DNA of 64,000 nucleotides from Lepturacanthus savala (GCA_030544235.1 CM060470.1:10937356-11001355), one strand, 5' to 3'; counted from the first letter of the stretch, positions 12,798 to 24,707 are shown. Made by a program: numbers and translations. Notes: generated by a model from the sequence alone, not told the origin.

Positions 12798-13394
12798 CAC
12801 AAGATTCAGCTGACCTTGTACTCTTAATTGATGGATCACAGAACGTTGGAGCCGCAAACTTCCCCTTTGTGCGTGAATTGGCTTTGAGAATCATTGAGCG
12901 CCTTGATGTGGGCAGGGACACTGTTCAGGTGGCCTTGGCTCTGTACAGCGGCGCCCCAGAGATAAAGTTCTATCTAAATAGCTATGACAGCAAAGCATCA
13001 GTCCTGGAAGCTGTGAAGGGACTTACCTACTCAGGCGGCACCGAATCTAACCTGGGTGCTGCGTTGGAGGAAGTTGCCGAGAGCCTTTTGAGCCAAACAG
13101 CTGGGGGCAGGGCAGACGATGCTGTGCCTCAGATGTTGTTGATTATCAGTGCTGGGCCTTCCACTGACGATACTGGTGCTGGTGACCGGGCCCTTAAGAG
13201 GGCTGGCGTTATCACATTTGGCGTGGCGATTGGCAATACTGCCACTTCAGATCTGGAAACAGTTGCTATAGATAGAAGTTTTGTCCTGTCAGCTCCTGAT
13301 TTCAGTACAGTGCCAAACATGGTTGACAGGCTGATCCCATACATTACTGGGGTTGTCCAACGCACCATTGTAGTTCAAAATGAGATCACAGAAG
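12798..13394 (+). CDS. col6a3: exon 4: vWA domain, counterpart of human N9
   Basis: Encodes 199 residues in phase 1-1 (acceptor TTAAAG, donor GTATGT). It begins AQDSADLVLLIDGSQN and contains IISAGPSTDD and YITGVVQRTIVV, all close in wording to human N9. The MIDAS is incomplete: loop 1 reads D-G-S-Q-N and the loop 3 Asp is replaced (S-A-G-P-S). It has no Cys. It is more acidic and more diverged from the array modules than the exons further downstream. Confidence 0.9.
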
Positions 13395-14953
13395 GTATGT
13401 AACTTTAAGTCTGTAAATGTTGGTGGGGAATTGTAATTTTGGAAGGGGACTTAGAAAGTGCATAATAAATGTAGTATAGTGCAAACTGTAAAATATGCAA
13501 ATGCTCAACGTGAAACAGGTATATACTCAATATAAACAACTTGAATAAGCTGGCTAAGTTTCAGCAATTTTATAGATTTATATAATTTATACATTTATAG
13601 AACCACAAAGACAGCATAGTGATATCAGATACTCAACTAACTAGTACCAATGTCTATCAGGACATGGTTAATTTTTTACATCTTTTTTGGGACAACTTCT
13701 CAGCCAGTGTAAACAGTTGAAAATAGCTTCTGAAAATTACAGAAACATCTGAAATTGAAAACATATAATTAATATATAGACTGGCAGGCTTAAACTATGA
13801 GATGTTATGGTAAGATCTGAACTGCTAAATGTTTGTCTTTTACACATTGACACTACATTAAGCTACAACAGTTACTGAAGGACAACATATGAAGTTGACC
13901 TTAAAGTCAGGGAGACAGACTTTAATATAGTTACAGCAAGTTATGACAGCAAAAATATCATGAAATACTTGACTAACAGTTCATTTACATCCAAAAGAAG
14001 CTAAGCCTACTTTGTCAACAAATATCTGGATCTGTTTGGTTTTCTAGATTACCCTTTTAATCAGCCACTTGTTTGTCCTGGCTGTCCACAACTTCCACAC
14101 TGACATGTAGGGTACAACTGGCTGGTATGAACCTGCCCACAGTTTTCTTATTGGTGTTTTTTAAGTGACTTACCATGCAGAACTGAAAGCACTTTAATAA
14201 TTACATAGACGTACAGAGAGGGTTGTAAATGTTTAGATGAAATAGCTGTCATTGCATATCACAGTATTGTATTCATATATCAAAAGAACGCCTTGATTTT
14301 AGTACAGACAAACAGACAAACTTTGACAAAGACAGAAATCCAACAATGATTAAAACAAAGAGAACACATATTTAACAGTTTGTAAAACAGTTTCAGTTAT
14401 TGGCCTAGTTGATTTTTTTTTAGAGAAAGCAGAGACATGTTGTTGGGCTTCTTTTCATACTGTAAGCTTACCTGATTCCTTCGATGGTACAAACATTTTA
14501 TGTGTGATGGATGTCAAAATATCAATTAAAAAATACTTCGATTTTTCTTGCCAGATGCTATTCGTACCATGTTTAAAATACACCTTTATAAGGCCTCCCA
14601 TTCAATTTGTTGTATGTCAAAATTTAATAAACAATGGGTATATTAAAGCTACCTGAAGCAACCCCTGTAAATGACTTGCTTCAGTGTCTGAATTTCTGTC
14701 CAGAAGACAATAATGTCTATAGAAAACAACATCAAAAATAAAAAATGGTCTACTCTAAAAGAAAGAAAGATTTACCTCATGGTGACAGACATTCTTATGT
14801 GGAATCTTATATTCATTTATATGTACTGCAATGCAGTTCTTGTATCCCAAATCCCATAAATATAATTATATAAGATTAGCATGGTAGGTTATGTTTGTCT
14901 TTAATCTTAAAATCAGTATTTTATCTAATATTAATGTTTTCTTATCTTTTCAG
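13395..14953 (+). other. col6a3: intron 4 (1.6 kb)
   Basis: AT-rich intron. No exon-like frame, RNA gene or clear repeat was recognised. Confidence 0.6.
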
Positions 14954-15553
14954 TCTTGACAGTTGGAAAAAGAGACATCATTTTCCTCCTTGACAGTACA
15001 ATGGGTGCAACTGTTATCAACTCTGTGCGCGAATTCATCAAGCGGTTTGTCGACACCATGCCAATTGGTCCAGATGATGTTCAAGTGGGTGTGGCCCAGT
15101 TCAGCAATGTTCCCCGACTCGAGATGGACCTCAACTCCCATGGATCCAGGGAAGCAGTGACCGCTGCCTTGGGAAGAATCAAACCAAAAGCTGGAAATAT
15201 AGTCAACATTGGAGCAGCCTTGGACTTTGTGCGGACAAAAATGCTGCGGCCTGAGAAGGGTAGTCGTATGCTACAGGGGATACCCCAGCTTGTTCTGTTG
15301 ATGACCACTAAAAAGTCTAGTGACAGTGTGGAAGAACCTGCTATGGCCCTGCAGCGCATGGGCGTATTGACCCTGGCTGCAGGTGCCAAGTCTGCAGATG
15401 ATCAGGAGCTGAAAGAGATTGCCTTCACTGAAAGTGTTGTGTTCAAACTCAAGGACTTCCGTCTACTGCTCCGCAATCCCTTCGGAAGGGAAATTATTGA
15501 TGCTCTCTCCACTCTAGCTGGAGTGGTGGTGAGTGAAGTACCCACTGAACCAG
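14954..15553 (+). CDS. col6a3: exon 5: vWA domain
   Basis: Encodes 200 residues in phase 1-1 (acceptor TTTTCAG, donor GTAATT). The core starts KRDIIFLLDSTMGA; loop 1 is D-S-T-M-G and loop 3 is M-T-T-K-K-S, so metal binding is unlikely. The hydrophobic strands (DVQVGVAQFS, PQLVLLM, GVLTLAAG) are intact, so the fold should hold. The linker ends VPTEPG. By position it belongs to the ancestral N8-N7 region of COL6A3; I cannot assign an exact human partner. Confidence 0.88.
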
Positions 15554-16486
15554 GTAATTTGCCGTTTTAGCACAGCCAATACATTTCAAGAGTATTTCAA
15601 TTAATTAATTTGCTATTTTTTAAGAAATTATAATATACAGATGGGTGACAAATCAAAGGGAAATCTTGACTAATGAGTGGAAAAAACATTAAATGCAGAT
15701 GCTTCCAAAAAGGTGTACAGGTATTGCATGATACACTTAAGCCATTAACAACTTACATTTATGTAAACACTAAGCAGATTTCAGCCCTATTGAGAGCACC
15801 TATGAGACTATGGTGTCCTTACATAGTATATAGCATACTAACAAAGAGTTATAGAATCTATTGACACATTTCACTGGTCAGTATAATCTAATGTAATTTT
15901 AGCCCTGGGTACTATTTATGCATGTCCACTGCAACATCGCAGAAAAAAAGCTGTACATGTGGCACAACCACAATACATGTGGTTGTGCCTGCAACCCAAG
16001 ACAAAGTCTAGTTAAATACATTTTTTCAGTCTGTATTCAGTATTTTCTACCTTGAAACTAAATCTTTCTTGTTTAATTTAACATCTCTGTTGATTGATAT
16101 AATTCTTTAAGTTGTGTTAATTACTGCTATTGCAAACCAAATATGTCATGCTCTGCCATGCTACATTAAATTTAATTGTGAAGCCTGTATACATCATTTC
16201 CCAACCTGGGTCGAAATCAGGTAAAGGTAGATATTGCACAGTGAAATGGGACAGACATATTCTTCTGGGTAGATGTCTGTGTGACTAATATCTCACACTA
16301 AAAAGAGCAGGGTGTTGTTCTGCTGGGCCTTTACTAAAGCACTATATGCTTTTTTAATTTGTCACCCATCTACAACTGCCCATAACAAATCACAAAATGC
16401 ATAGCAGTAATAGAAGACATTTATTTAAGATTTTTTTAATGCCTGGAATTATATGTACATTTGTTTATGTTTGTGCTTTTCCTCAG
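15554..16486 (+). other. col6a3: intron 5 (933 bp)
   Basis: AT-rich intron. An imperfect local repeat of the words ACATGTGG and ACAACCACA occurs near 15953-15990. Nothing else supportable. Confidence 0.6.
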
Positions 16487-17107
16487 TGGTGGAGATAACC
16501 ACTGTGCAAACTCAAAAAGTGGTTCGAGATATTGTCTTCCTTGTGGATGGCTCAAGCTACATTGGCAGCACTAATTTACCCTTTGTGCGAGACTTCATTA
16601 TAAACGTGGTCAACCAGCTGGATGTACGTCCTGACAGGGTCCAGATCGGTCTTCTGCAGTATGCTGACCAACCAAAAATTGAATTTTATCTGAACAGCTT
16701 CAACACCAGGCAAGATGTTGTGGATAGGATCTTACAACTCAGGCTGACTGGAGGCTCAGTCTTGAACACAGGAGCTGCCATGAATTATGCCCTCAACAGC
16801 ATGTTCCAGCCAGCAACAGGGTCACGCAGAAGGCAGGGAGTCCAGCAGGTGTTGGTTCTGATCAACGGTGGCCCCGCACAGGATGAAGTTAAAAGTGTAG
16901 CTGATAAATTGGCTCTGGCTGGTGTTTTGACCTTCACAGTCAGTTCTGGGCAAGCAGATGATACCTTACTGAAATCAGTTGCCTTTGTGCCAGATTTGGC
17001 ATACCATGAGACAGATTTTGCTAATTTACCAGCTGTGGCTGAACAAATCATGCCGAAGTTGATAACAGTGGTTGGTGACACAGATGTGACCCCAGAAGAA
17101 CCCACCC
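16487..17107 (+). CDS. col6a3: exon 6: vWA domain
   Basis: Encodes 207 residues in phase 1-1 (acceptor CCTCAG, donor GTGAGT). The core begins VVRDIVFLVDGSSYIG. Loop 1 is D-G-S-S-Y and loop 3 is I-N-G-G-P-A, so the MIDAS is partial. The N-T-G-A-A motif is present. No Cys lies in the spliced part. Its intron to exon 7 is only 112 bp, marking the change from the long-intron 5' part to the compact, duplicated part of the gene. Confidence 0.9.
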
Positions 17108-17219
17108 GTGAGTTTTGTATTTCTTGTTTCATTTTAAGACATAAATGTGATGCCAATCTATCTATGTGAAGAAAAGTTTTCCTGGTAACAGTCTATTTTC
17201 TGTTTTTGTTTTTCTTCAG

Positions 17220-17813
17220 ATATTGTTCCTGGAGCTGAAAGGGATGTTGCCTTCCTCATTGATGGCACAGACAGTGTTCGAGCAGATTTTGCCTACATCC
17301 GGGATTTTATCATTAAAGTAATTGAACCACTTGATATTGGGATTGACAGGGTTCGAGTTTCAGTGGTTCAACACAGTGAGAGGCCATTTCCAAATTTCTA
17401 CCTTAACACTTATCAAACCAAAGATGAAGTGATAAGCGCAGTCAATGGAATGAGACTTGCTGGAGGACGTAGCCTAAATACTGGATCTGCTCTGAGATTC
17501 ATGAAGGACACCATCTTGTCTGAAAGACATGGTAGCCGGGCTGCACAAAATGTCCCACAGTTTTTGATCGTTTTGACTGGAGGCAGATCCAGGGATAACG
17601 TCAAGGAACCTGCAGGTGCCCTGAAGACAGAAGGAGTCGTACCATTTGGTGTTGGCGTCAAGGATGCAGACCCAAAGCAGATTGAGGCCATTTCACACAA
17701 CCCTTCCTTCGCATTTACTGTGAAGGAGTTCAGTGATCTTAACACTGTACCAGAAAGACTCAATACCTATGTGAGCCTTCCAAAGGACGAGCTCAAGATC
17801 CTCCTACAGCAAG
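17220..17813 (+). CDS. col6a3: exon 7: vWA domain
   Basis: Encodes 198 residues in phase 1-1 (acceptor TTCTTCAG, donor GTAAGG). Core AERDVAFLIDGTDSVR. Loop 1 is D-G-T-D-S, so Thr replaces the central Ser but the last Ser is kept; loop 3 is L-T-G-G-R-S. The N-terminal fifth lies upstream of the first internal Met, so a Met-started reading misses it; the splice site and homology define the true extent. The C-terminal helix contains DLNTVPERLN. Confidence 0.88.
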
Positions 17814-17925
17814 GTAAGGACAATCTATTTACTGAGTGTGTTTCCCTGCTGTAAGGAAAACAATACTTCTACTGATGTTTTTGGTCCTTCATCATAATAA
17901 CTGAATCTCATTTGTTATGTCTCAG

Positions 17926-18522
17926 TGCAAAGTGATGCTGTAAAAAGAGATATTGTGTTCCTACTGGATGGCTCTGATAACAGCAGAAATGGATTCCCTA
18001 TGATACAACTCTTTGTTAGGAGCATAGTGGAGAGTCTCTCTGTGGGTGAGAACCTAGACAGAGTGTCTGTGGTTCAGTTTGCTGATAACCCTGATGTCAA
18101 CTTTTATTTGAATTCTCACAAGACAAAGAATGACATCTTGAATGCCATTGATAATTTAAGGCACAAGGGTGGCAAACGCCTTAATATTGGTGGTGCTCTC
18201 CAGTTTGTAAGGCACAGTGTCTTCACTTCCTCCACTGGCAGTAGAAGGCTAGAAGGTGTGCCCCAGATGTTAATTCTTCTAAGTAGCAAACCATCCACTG
18301 ACAATGTGAGAGGTCCAGCTTTTGCACTTACAGAGCACAACATTGTGACAGTGGGGGTTGGAGTTGGAGATGCAAACTTTTCAGAACTGAAATTGATTGC
18401 ATTTAAACCTGGTTTCACATACATGGTCACTGATTTCTCCAAGTTGCCCTCATTACAATCGCAACTTGTTTCTACATTGAAAGACACTGAGAGGACCATG
18501 ATTGGAATCTCTAATTTAATAG
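17926..18522 (+). CDS. col6a3: exon 8: vWA domain, first of the DGSD class
   Basis: Encodes 199 residues in phase 1-1 (acceptor GTCTCAG, donor GTAAGA). It begins AVKRDIVFLLDGSDNSRNGF. From this exon on, modules share a signature: L-L-D-G-S-D loop 1, an H-K-G-G turn before N-T-G or N-I-G-x-A-L, T-x-S-x-G-S-R and V-P-Q-x-L-I-L-L. The array exons share the same signature, so exons 8-16 look like an older round of the same duplication. Loop 3 here is L-S-S-K-P-S. Confidence 0.9.
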
Positions 18523-18975
18523 GTAAGAATACTGCATCTGAATATATGCCTGTTTTTTTTCTTCAGAATAACTCTCTAGAATACTTTTTGTATTCATTTC
18601 TTGTTTTAGCACATTTATTTGATGTGCATGTTATGTATGATTACTCTCAGACAATCTATTCAACTGTTGTTTCTATCTACATTTTAGTTTTTCAAGAATG
18701 TTCTTTCAAACTTTTTTCCACTTGTTGACTTTACTTTGAAGATGAGTTGACACATTACTGCATACATCTTTTTTTCATTAAAAAGATGGTTCCTTAGCAG
18801 TTTTGCTTGAAGTTATACTCTCAGAGCAATAGCTCATCTTTCATACCTTGCTCAGTCTTTCTCTCTGAGCTTTTACCTTCTCATGCTGATAAACATGCAT
18901 GAGCATAGAAAGGTCATGAGCCAATGGTCGGAAAATTCTCTTTTTATCCATCCTTGTATCACCTTGTTGAAACAG
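18523..18975 (+). other. col6a3: intron 8 (453 bp)
   Basis: AT-rich intron. The exon 8 frame runs on about 70 codons into it by chance. No other feature seen. Confidence 0.6.
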
Positions 18976-19557
18976 GGAACAATAAGAGGGACATAGTGTT
19001 TCTACTTGATGGATCAGATGACTCCAGAGATGGTCTACCAGCTATTCGAGAATTCATCAGAAGAATGGTAGAAGAGCTGGAAATTGAAGAAAATAAGGTT
19101 AGAGTGGCTGTGTTACAGTATAGTAATGACACCACAGTTTACTTCAACCTCAAAACTCATACATCCAAAAGAGCTATCATCTATGCTGTAAGAGGTCTTC
19201 GCCATAAAGGAGGAAAACTGCGGAATACTGGAGATGCACTACGATTTGCGCAAGATCATGTTTTCACCACTACATCTGGAAGCAGACACCTGGAGGGAGT
19301 CCCTCAGATTCTGTTTTTACTGACTGGAGGCAAATCCAATGATAACGTTTCAGGAGCTGCATCTGACCTAAAAAAAAATGGTGTTTTATCTTTTGCCATT
19401 GGAATGAAAAATGCAAAACAGGAGGACCTTCAAAAAATTGCCTTCTCCTCCAGATTTTCTTTCAACCTGCCCATCTTTGGAGAACTTTTGTCAATTCAGC
19501 CAGAGATAGCAGCCTTTGTCCAGGCAGAAATACAAATTGAGCCTCCCACTATTGTAG
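18976..19557 (+). CDS. col6a3: exon 9: vWA domain
   Basis: Encodes 194 residues in phase 1-1 (acceptor GAAACAG, donor GTAAGA). The core starts NNKRDIVFLLDGSDDSRDG. It keeps HKGGKLRNTG and L-T-G-G-K-S. The acceptor has only a weak pyrimidine tract, so inclusion could be less efficient than for its neighbours. It has no Cys in the spliced part. The linker ends EPPTIVG. Confidence 0.87.
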
Positions 19558-20128
19558 GTAAGAAGTGTCAGTGAGTCATAATTAAGAATATAATTAACTC
19601 CCTTGTGTTTTGGACATATGCTCTTTCATAGTTTGATTTGCAATGAAACTGCATCATCTTCTGAAGGATGTCAGTGGCTCAGTCTTATGTTCCTCAAGCT
19701 GTCTTCACTGACTAGAGGCAACTTCCTGCTTATTCTGTCTCGTTTGGCTCACATCCGTCTTCTTCTTGTACCCTGGAGAGTCTTTTCTTGACAGCCTCAT
19801 ATCAGGAAATGATATGTACATAAAGCTCTTCCTTGAGCCAATGATAATAACATCATTGACTGAATAGTTAGAGTTAAAATCCTTTTCAGCTTCCTGCTTT
19901 GTCAAAGAGAAATATGCTCCTTATCTTGTACCTATCTCCAGATTTTTTAATAATTTCTTCATCTATTGGTTTTCTTAAATGATCTGGCTTCCATTTTCTA
20001 TACTATCATACATTACCAACCTCCATGGCTTTACCAACCATGTAATGTGTAATGATTGCACCATAATAGATGTCAGTTGATGTATTATATATCTGATACT
20101 TAAACAAGATTTTCCTATTTTTTTCTAG
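19558..20128 (+). other. col6a3: intron 9 (571 bp)
   Basis: Intron with no recognisable exon or repeat; short frames on both strands lack domain content. Confidence 0.6.
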
Positions 20129-20716
20129 TTGAACTAGAGTCCCCTCAAAGAGACATATTGTTTCTGTTGGATGGGTCAGATGACACACGGAGTGGCTTCA
20201 CAGCAATTAAAGGTTTTATCCGAAGAGTGGTAGAAGCACTCAGAGTTGGTGCAAATAAAGACCGTGTTGCTGTGGTTCAATATAGCAGTCACCAACAGAC
20301 ACATTTCAGTTTGAACACCTATACAGAAAAACAAGATGTCCTTGATGCTGTCCAGCAGCTGAACCATATAGGGGGCAAACACATCAACACTGGGGCAGCT
20401 CTTGACTATGTGAGGAATACTGCTTTAACGAAGTCTTCTGGGAGTCGGCATGAAGAAGGAGTTCCTCAGATATTGATTCTGTTAAGTGGAGGAAGATCTC
20501 AAGATGATGTTGCAAGTGCTGCTGCAGCTCTAAAACAGGACAAAGTTGTACCATTCTGTATAGGTACAAAGAATGCAGACATACTTGAGCTCCAAATGAT
20601 TTCATATATACCTTCCTATGCATTCTCTGTGCTTCGGTTTGATGATATTGGAAACATCTATCAACAACTTCTATCACTTTTGAAAAAGGTGCCTCATCAG
20701 GCACTAAACCTATTAG
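20129..20716 (+). CDS. col6a3: exon 10: vWA domain
   Basis: Encodes 196 residues in phase 1-1 (acceptor TTTTCTAG, donor GTAAGC). The core starts SPQRDILFLLDGSDDTRSGF. One Cys occurs in VVPFCIG, in a core strand, unlike the Cys-free array modules. The 117 bp intron to exon 11 carries a CTAT microsatellite, has no stop in the exon frame and is a multiple of three, so exons 10 and 11 form one unbroken frame of 444 codons from the Met at 20158. Confidence 0.9.
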
Positions 20717-20721
20717 GTAAG

Positions 20722-20790
<69 letters not shown>
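20722..20790 (+). repeat. CTAT tetranucleotide microsatellite
   Basis: About 17 uninterrupted CTAT units (69 bp) starting only six bases after the end of exon 10, in a 117 bp intron. Length changes are likely between individuals. In the exon frame it reads as a repeating L-S-I-Y peptide. Confidence 0.95.
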
Positions 20791-20833
20791 AATACCTCAT
20801 GTGTAACTCATACAATGCTTGTGTCTCTCAAAG

Positions 20834-21436
20834 CTTCTGCAGATAAAACTGAATCCATTCAACATGATTTTGTGTTTTTACTGGATTCCTCGGATGAAAT
20901 GCAAAATGAGTTTGAAGCAATGCGAGACTTTGTTGAAAGAATGGTGGAGAAACTTAATGTGGATGAGAACAAAGATCGTGTGTCAGTGGTGCAGTACAGC
21001 GGCACACCTTCTGTTGATTTTTTTCTTAACACACACAAAACACAGCAAAATGTTGCTGACTCTGTGCGAAGTCTGGGGCATAAAGGTGGTAGACCCCTCA
21101 ATACTGGTGCAGCACTCCAGTACATCAAGGATAATGTTTTCACAGCCTCTTCTGGAAGTAGACATCAAGAGCGTGTCCCTCAGATTTTGGTTCTCTTAAC
21201 TGGGGGGCAGTCCAGTGATGATGTCAGAAATGCTGTCAAAAGCTTGAAAGAACTTGGTGTGGTGGTATTTGTAGTGGGAACAAAGAATGCAGATGCCCTT
21301 CAGATTCAGTCTATTTCAGAGGAAGCCAGTCATTCTTTCTTTGTAGCCGATTCCAGTGACCTTCCAGGCATTGAACAACAGATTTTTTCTACCATCAAAA
21401 AGGGTGAAACTCATGCTATCCAACCAGCTTCATATG
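20834..21436 (+). CDS. col6a3: exon 11: vWA domain
   Basis: Encodes 201 residues in phase 1-1 (donor GTAAGA). Two acceptors nine bases apart both keep phase: CTCAAAG ending 20833 (chosen) and TTCTGCAG ending 20842, which would drop three residues (A-S-A). The core is HDFVFLLDSSDEMQNEF, then HKGGRPLNTGAALQY and L-T-G-G-Q-S. Loop 1 D-S-S-D-E lacks the last Ser. It is the last intact module before the decayed exon 12. Confidence 0.87.
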
Positions 21437-21808
21437 GTAAGACAGTAATGGCAAAACTTTACACCATGTGCACAACTTCATACATTGTCTGATTAACATA
21501 GACACAAAATATTCTATGTAACGTGTGGTGAATGAGGGACTATATAAACTCTAATATGAAGTTGATGATGCAATCCCCATTGTAAACAAACAATTTTGGC
21601 CTTATTCAGGCAAACTGTGTTAGGCTTTCCTCCATGTTATTTCAGTGGTGACATTTAGTTCCATTGAGAAAACAGCTCTACTCTGCTGTTTTAGGGTCTG
21701 TCAACCAATGTGGTTGTGCAAATTGTGCACATGAGGTTATTGAACATTTTTGGAATAAAATATATATTTTTTTATCACAAACCATCAAACACTTCTATTT
21801 GATTACAG
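21437..21808 (+). other. col6a3: intron 11 (372 bp, or to 22535 if exon 12 is skipped)
   Basis: Nothing recognisable inside. If the decayed exon 12 is skipped, the effective intron would span 21437-22535 and join exon 11 to exon 13 in phase. Confidence 0.55.
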
Positions 21809-22362
21809 ATACCAACAGAAGAGACATTGTTTTTTTGCTTGTTGGTAATGATGATTCTCTACAAAGATTCCCAGATATCAAAGATTTTGTGCAGAAAATA
21901 GTGACATACCTGAACATTGATGAAAACAAAAATCAAGTGGCTGTGGTCCTGTACAGTGACACAGCACAGATTAATTTTAACTTAAGACGTTACTCAACAG
22001 TGGATGATGTTCTTAAAAGTAAAAGGTCATCCACCCAATACTGGAGCAGCTCTCCAGTATTTAAGGGACCATGTATTTACTTCTGACTCAGGAAGTAGAC
22101 TCCTTGATGGAGTTCCACAAATTCAAATTTTACTGAGCAGTGGAAGATCTGCAGATGATACAAGAAGAGATTGGTGTAATTTCAATTTCTATTGGAACAT
22201 CTGATGCTGACACCTTATAACTCCAAACAATATCTCATGAACCTAGTTATGCACGCGGACTCACTGATTATAAGGCGCTTCATACTGCTAAGCATGGTGT
22301 ATTGTCACTGTTAGGAGAGGTGACCCACTATGCAGACCAAACTGCTCCAAAAAGGAGTTTTG
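21809..22362 (+). pseudogene. col6a3: exon 12: decayed vWA exon (two frameshifts, one stop)
   Basis: Splice-like borders remain (acceptor GATTACAG, donor GTAAAA), but the body is broken. The first frame reads TNRRDIVFLLVGNDDS and stops matching vWA after DDVLKS (about 22018). A second frame carries HPPNTGAALQYLRD to RSADDTR (about 22165). A third carries the rest, with TAA at 22218-22220. Loop 1 has lost its Asp (L-V-G-N-D-D). The length is 554 bp, about 40 bp short of sister exons and not a multiple of three, as expected from two deletions of about 20 bp. Including it would break the chain; skipping it joins exons 11 and 13 in phase. Confidence 0.85.
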
Positions 22363-22535
22363 GTAAAATGTCCTGTATGATAATGTTTCTACATTTCTTA
22401 CTAAAAATATTTAGTAAAATAAAAAAATAGGAGAGTTGGTTGACTGAATTATAGGGGACTGGCACAGTAACTGTTTACCTGTTATTTTCTGTGTATCACA
22501 TTGCCTTTGTTTCTACATTTTTGTCTTTATTGCAG

Positions 22536-23120
22536 ATTCAAAGAAAAGTGATGTTGTATTTCTTATTGATGGATCACATGACTCACGAAACAGCTTTGAT
22601 GATGTACGAAGCTTTGTGGAAAAAACTGTTGGAAATTTGAATATAGATGATAACAGAGATCAAGTGGCTTTTGTTCAATACAGCCGCGATGCGACAGTCA
22701 ATTTCTACTTGAATTCCTATTCATCTAAGAATGATGTGCTCAATTCCATTAGAACAATGAAGCATAAGTTGGGAAGACCCCTTAATATTGGCAAAGCCCT
22801 GGACTTTGTCAGAGACAATGTCTTTGCTGCTTCTGTTGGAGGCAGACGTGCAGAATTGGCTGCTCAACATCTGTATGTTTTTAGTGGTGGCAGATCAGGA
22901 GATGATGTTAGAGGACCAGCACAGTCACTCAAAGATAATGGAATAAAGACTTTTAGTATTGGAACAAAGAATGCTGATACTTTGGAAATGCAAACAATCT
23001 CTTACACACCAGCCCATTATTTTCATGTCACAACTTTTAAAAATCTGCAAAGCATACATCCGTCTGTGGAAGCTGTATTGAAGGGAGTTCAAGAAGCAAC
23101 GGAATATACAACTGTTAATG
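22536..23120 (+). CDS. col6a3: exon 13: vWA domain
   Basis: Encodes 195 residues in phase 1-1 (acceptor TTATTGCAG, donor GTAAGA). The core starts KKSDVVFLIDGSHDSRNSF. The usual HKGGRPLN turn is changed to HKLGRPLN and the usual G-V-P-Q to L-A-A-Q, so this copy is under looser constraint than its neighbours, though still open. Loop 3 is F-S-G-G-R-S. Confidence 0.87.
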
Positions 23121-23299
23121 GTAAGATGTAGGAAAAAAAATTTCCATAACTTTTTTGACTCACCTCCGAAATGAACATCTCTAAAGATCGAAATATGCTA
23201 TGAAAAGTATTAACACCACATGTTTACACGTTATCAAAGATAGTTTCACCTACAGATGCACAGGTGATTTTGTGAAATATTTGTTTGTATCCATTTCAG

Positions 23300-23902
23300 A
23301 CACATCCACAACTACAAAAATAGAAGTCCAGAGTGCTGATATTGTTTTTCTCCTTGATGGATCTGATGATAACCAAGCAAATAAAAGACAAATCCTGGAA
23401 TTTGCCAGTGAGTTTGTCAAACAAGTAGAAATTGGGCCAAGCAGAGTACAAGTTGCTTTGATACAGTACAGCACAGAGCCCACTACTGAGTTTTTCCTGA
23501 ATACATACTCACTAAAAGACAATGTCTTGAATCATTTGAACAATGTAGAACTGGAAGGAGGGTTCACCGTGAACACTGGTGTGGCTCTGGATTATGTGAA
23601 GAACAATGTGTTCACCGCCTCATCTGGAAGCAGAGCCCCAAAGGGAGTCCCACAGATACTGATTCTGTTAAGTGGAAAAAAGTCAGGAGATGATGTCTCA
23701 GGTCCAGTGGACAGACTAAGACATGCAGGAGTTGTCCTTTTCAGTGTTGGAATGAATAATGCAGATAGGTTGGAGATGCAGCGGATAGCACACAGACCTG
23801 AAACGGAATATTTTATCAAGGAGATATCTGATTTTACTCTTGTGCGACAACAGTTGCTCTCAGTCATTGCATCTCAAAAAGGCACTGTCAGCTCTGGTGT
23901 AG
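23300..23902 (+). CDS. col6a3: exon 14: vWA domain
   Basis: Encodes 201 residues in phase 1-1 (acceptor CATTTCAG, donor GTGAGT). A Thr-rich lead (DTSTTTKIEVQ) precedes SADIVFLLDGSDDNQANK. It lacks the H-K-G-G turn (E-L-E-G-G instead) but keeps NTGVALDYV and GVPQILILL. Loop 3 is L-S-G-K-K-S. The tail SSGVG is a short flexible linker. Confidence 0.88.
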
Positions 23903-24037
23903 GTGAGTGAAATTTAGTGTGTGAATTTACTTCCATGATTTAATGAATAGATCTCTATATATTCACAGCTTTAAAATTCTATGCATTTGATTTTGATTAT
24001 AAATTAATACAATTTACTTGATTTTGGTCTTTTCTAG

Positions 24038-24625
24038 GGTCAAGCTCCAATATGAATAGAGATATTGTCTTTCTAATTGATGGATCTGATGATGCCAAAA
24101 GGAGATTTAATGCGATGTGTGAATTTGTTGCAAAAATGGTTGAAAGCTTTGATCTGGACCAAGGGAAAGATCAAGTGGCTGTTGTGCAATATAGCAACAA
24201 TGCTGAACTCAATTTCAATTTGAATAGTTACAAAAGAAAAGATGATGTTCTAAAGCAAATCACAAGGCTCAAACCAAAAGGTGGAAGACCTCATTATCTT
24301 GGAGCAGCACTGCAGTTTGTAAAGAATAATGTCTTTGTTTCAAATGCTGGAAGTCGACTTAATGAAGGTGCCAAGCAGATACTTGTCATATTGGCTGGAG
24401 GAAGATCTAGAGATTCTCCCCGAGGCCCAGTGAATATGCTTAAGGCTGCAGGGGTTGTCATATTTGCAATCGGTTCAAGAATGTCCAGTCCAATTGAGAT
24501 ACAACTGATTTCCTCTGAACGAAATTATGCTTACTCTGTCCCTGACTTTGTAAATCTTCTTCAAATTCAACAAAGTTTGATGACTCATCTGACTCAAATG
24601 ACAGTTGAGGAGGAAACTAAAGCAG
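24038..24625 (+). CDS. col6a3: exon 15: vWA domain
   Basis: Encodes 196 residues in phase 1-1 (acceptor TTTTCTAG, donor GTAAGT). The core starts MNRDIVFLIDGSDDAKRRF. The usual N-T-G is changed to Y-L-G (HYLGAALQF), removing the loop 2 Thr. One Cys occurs in helix 1 (AMCEFVAKM). The intron to exon 16 is only 82 bp, close to the practical minimum. Confidence 0.88.
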
Positions 24626-24707
24626 GTAAGTTCCTACACTATTTTAATAATCATACAAATAAATTATCATTGTTGTCATTAATATAGGAAATCTATTTTG
24701 TTAACAG

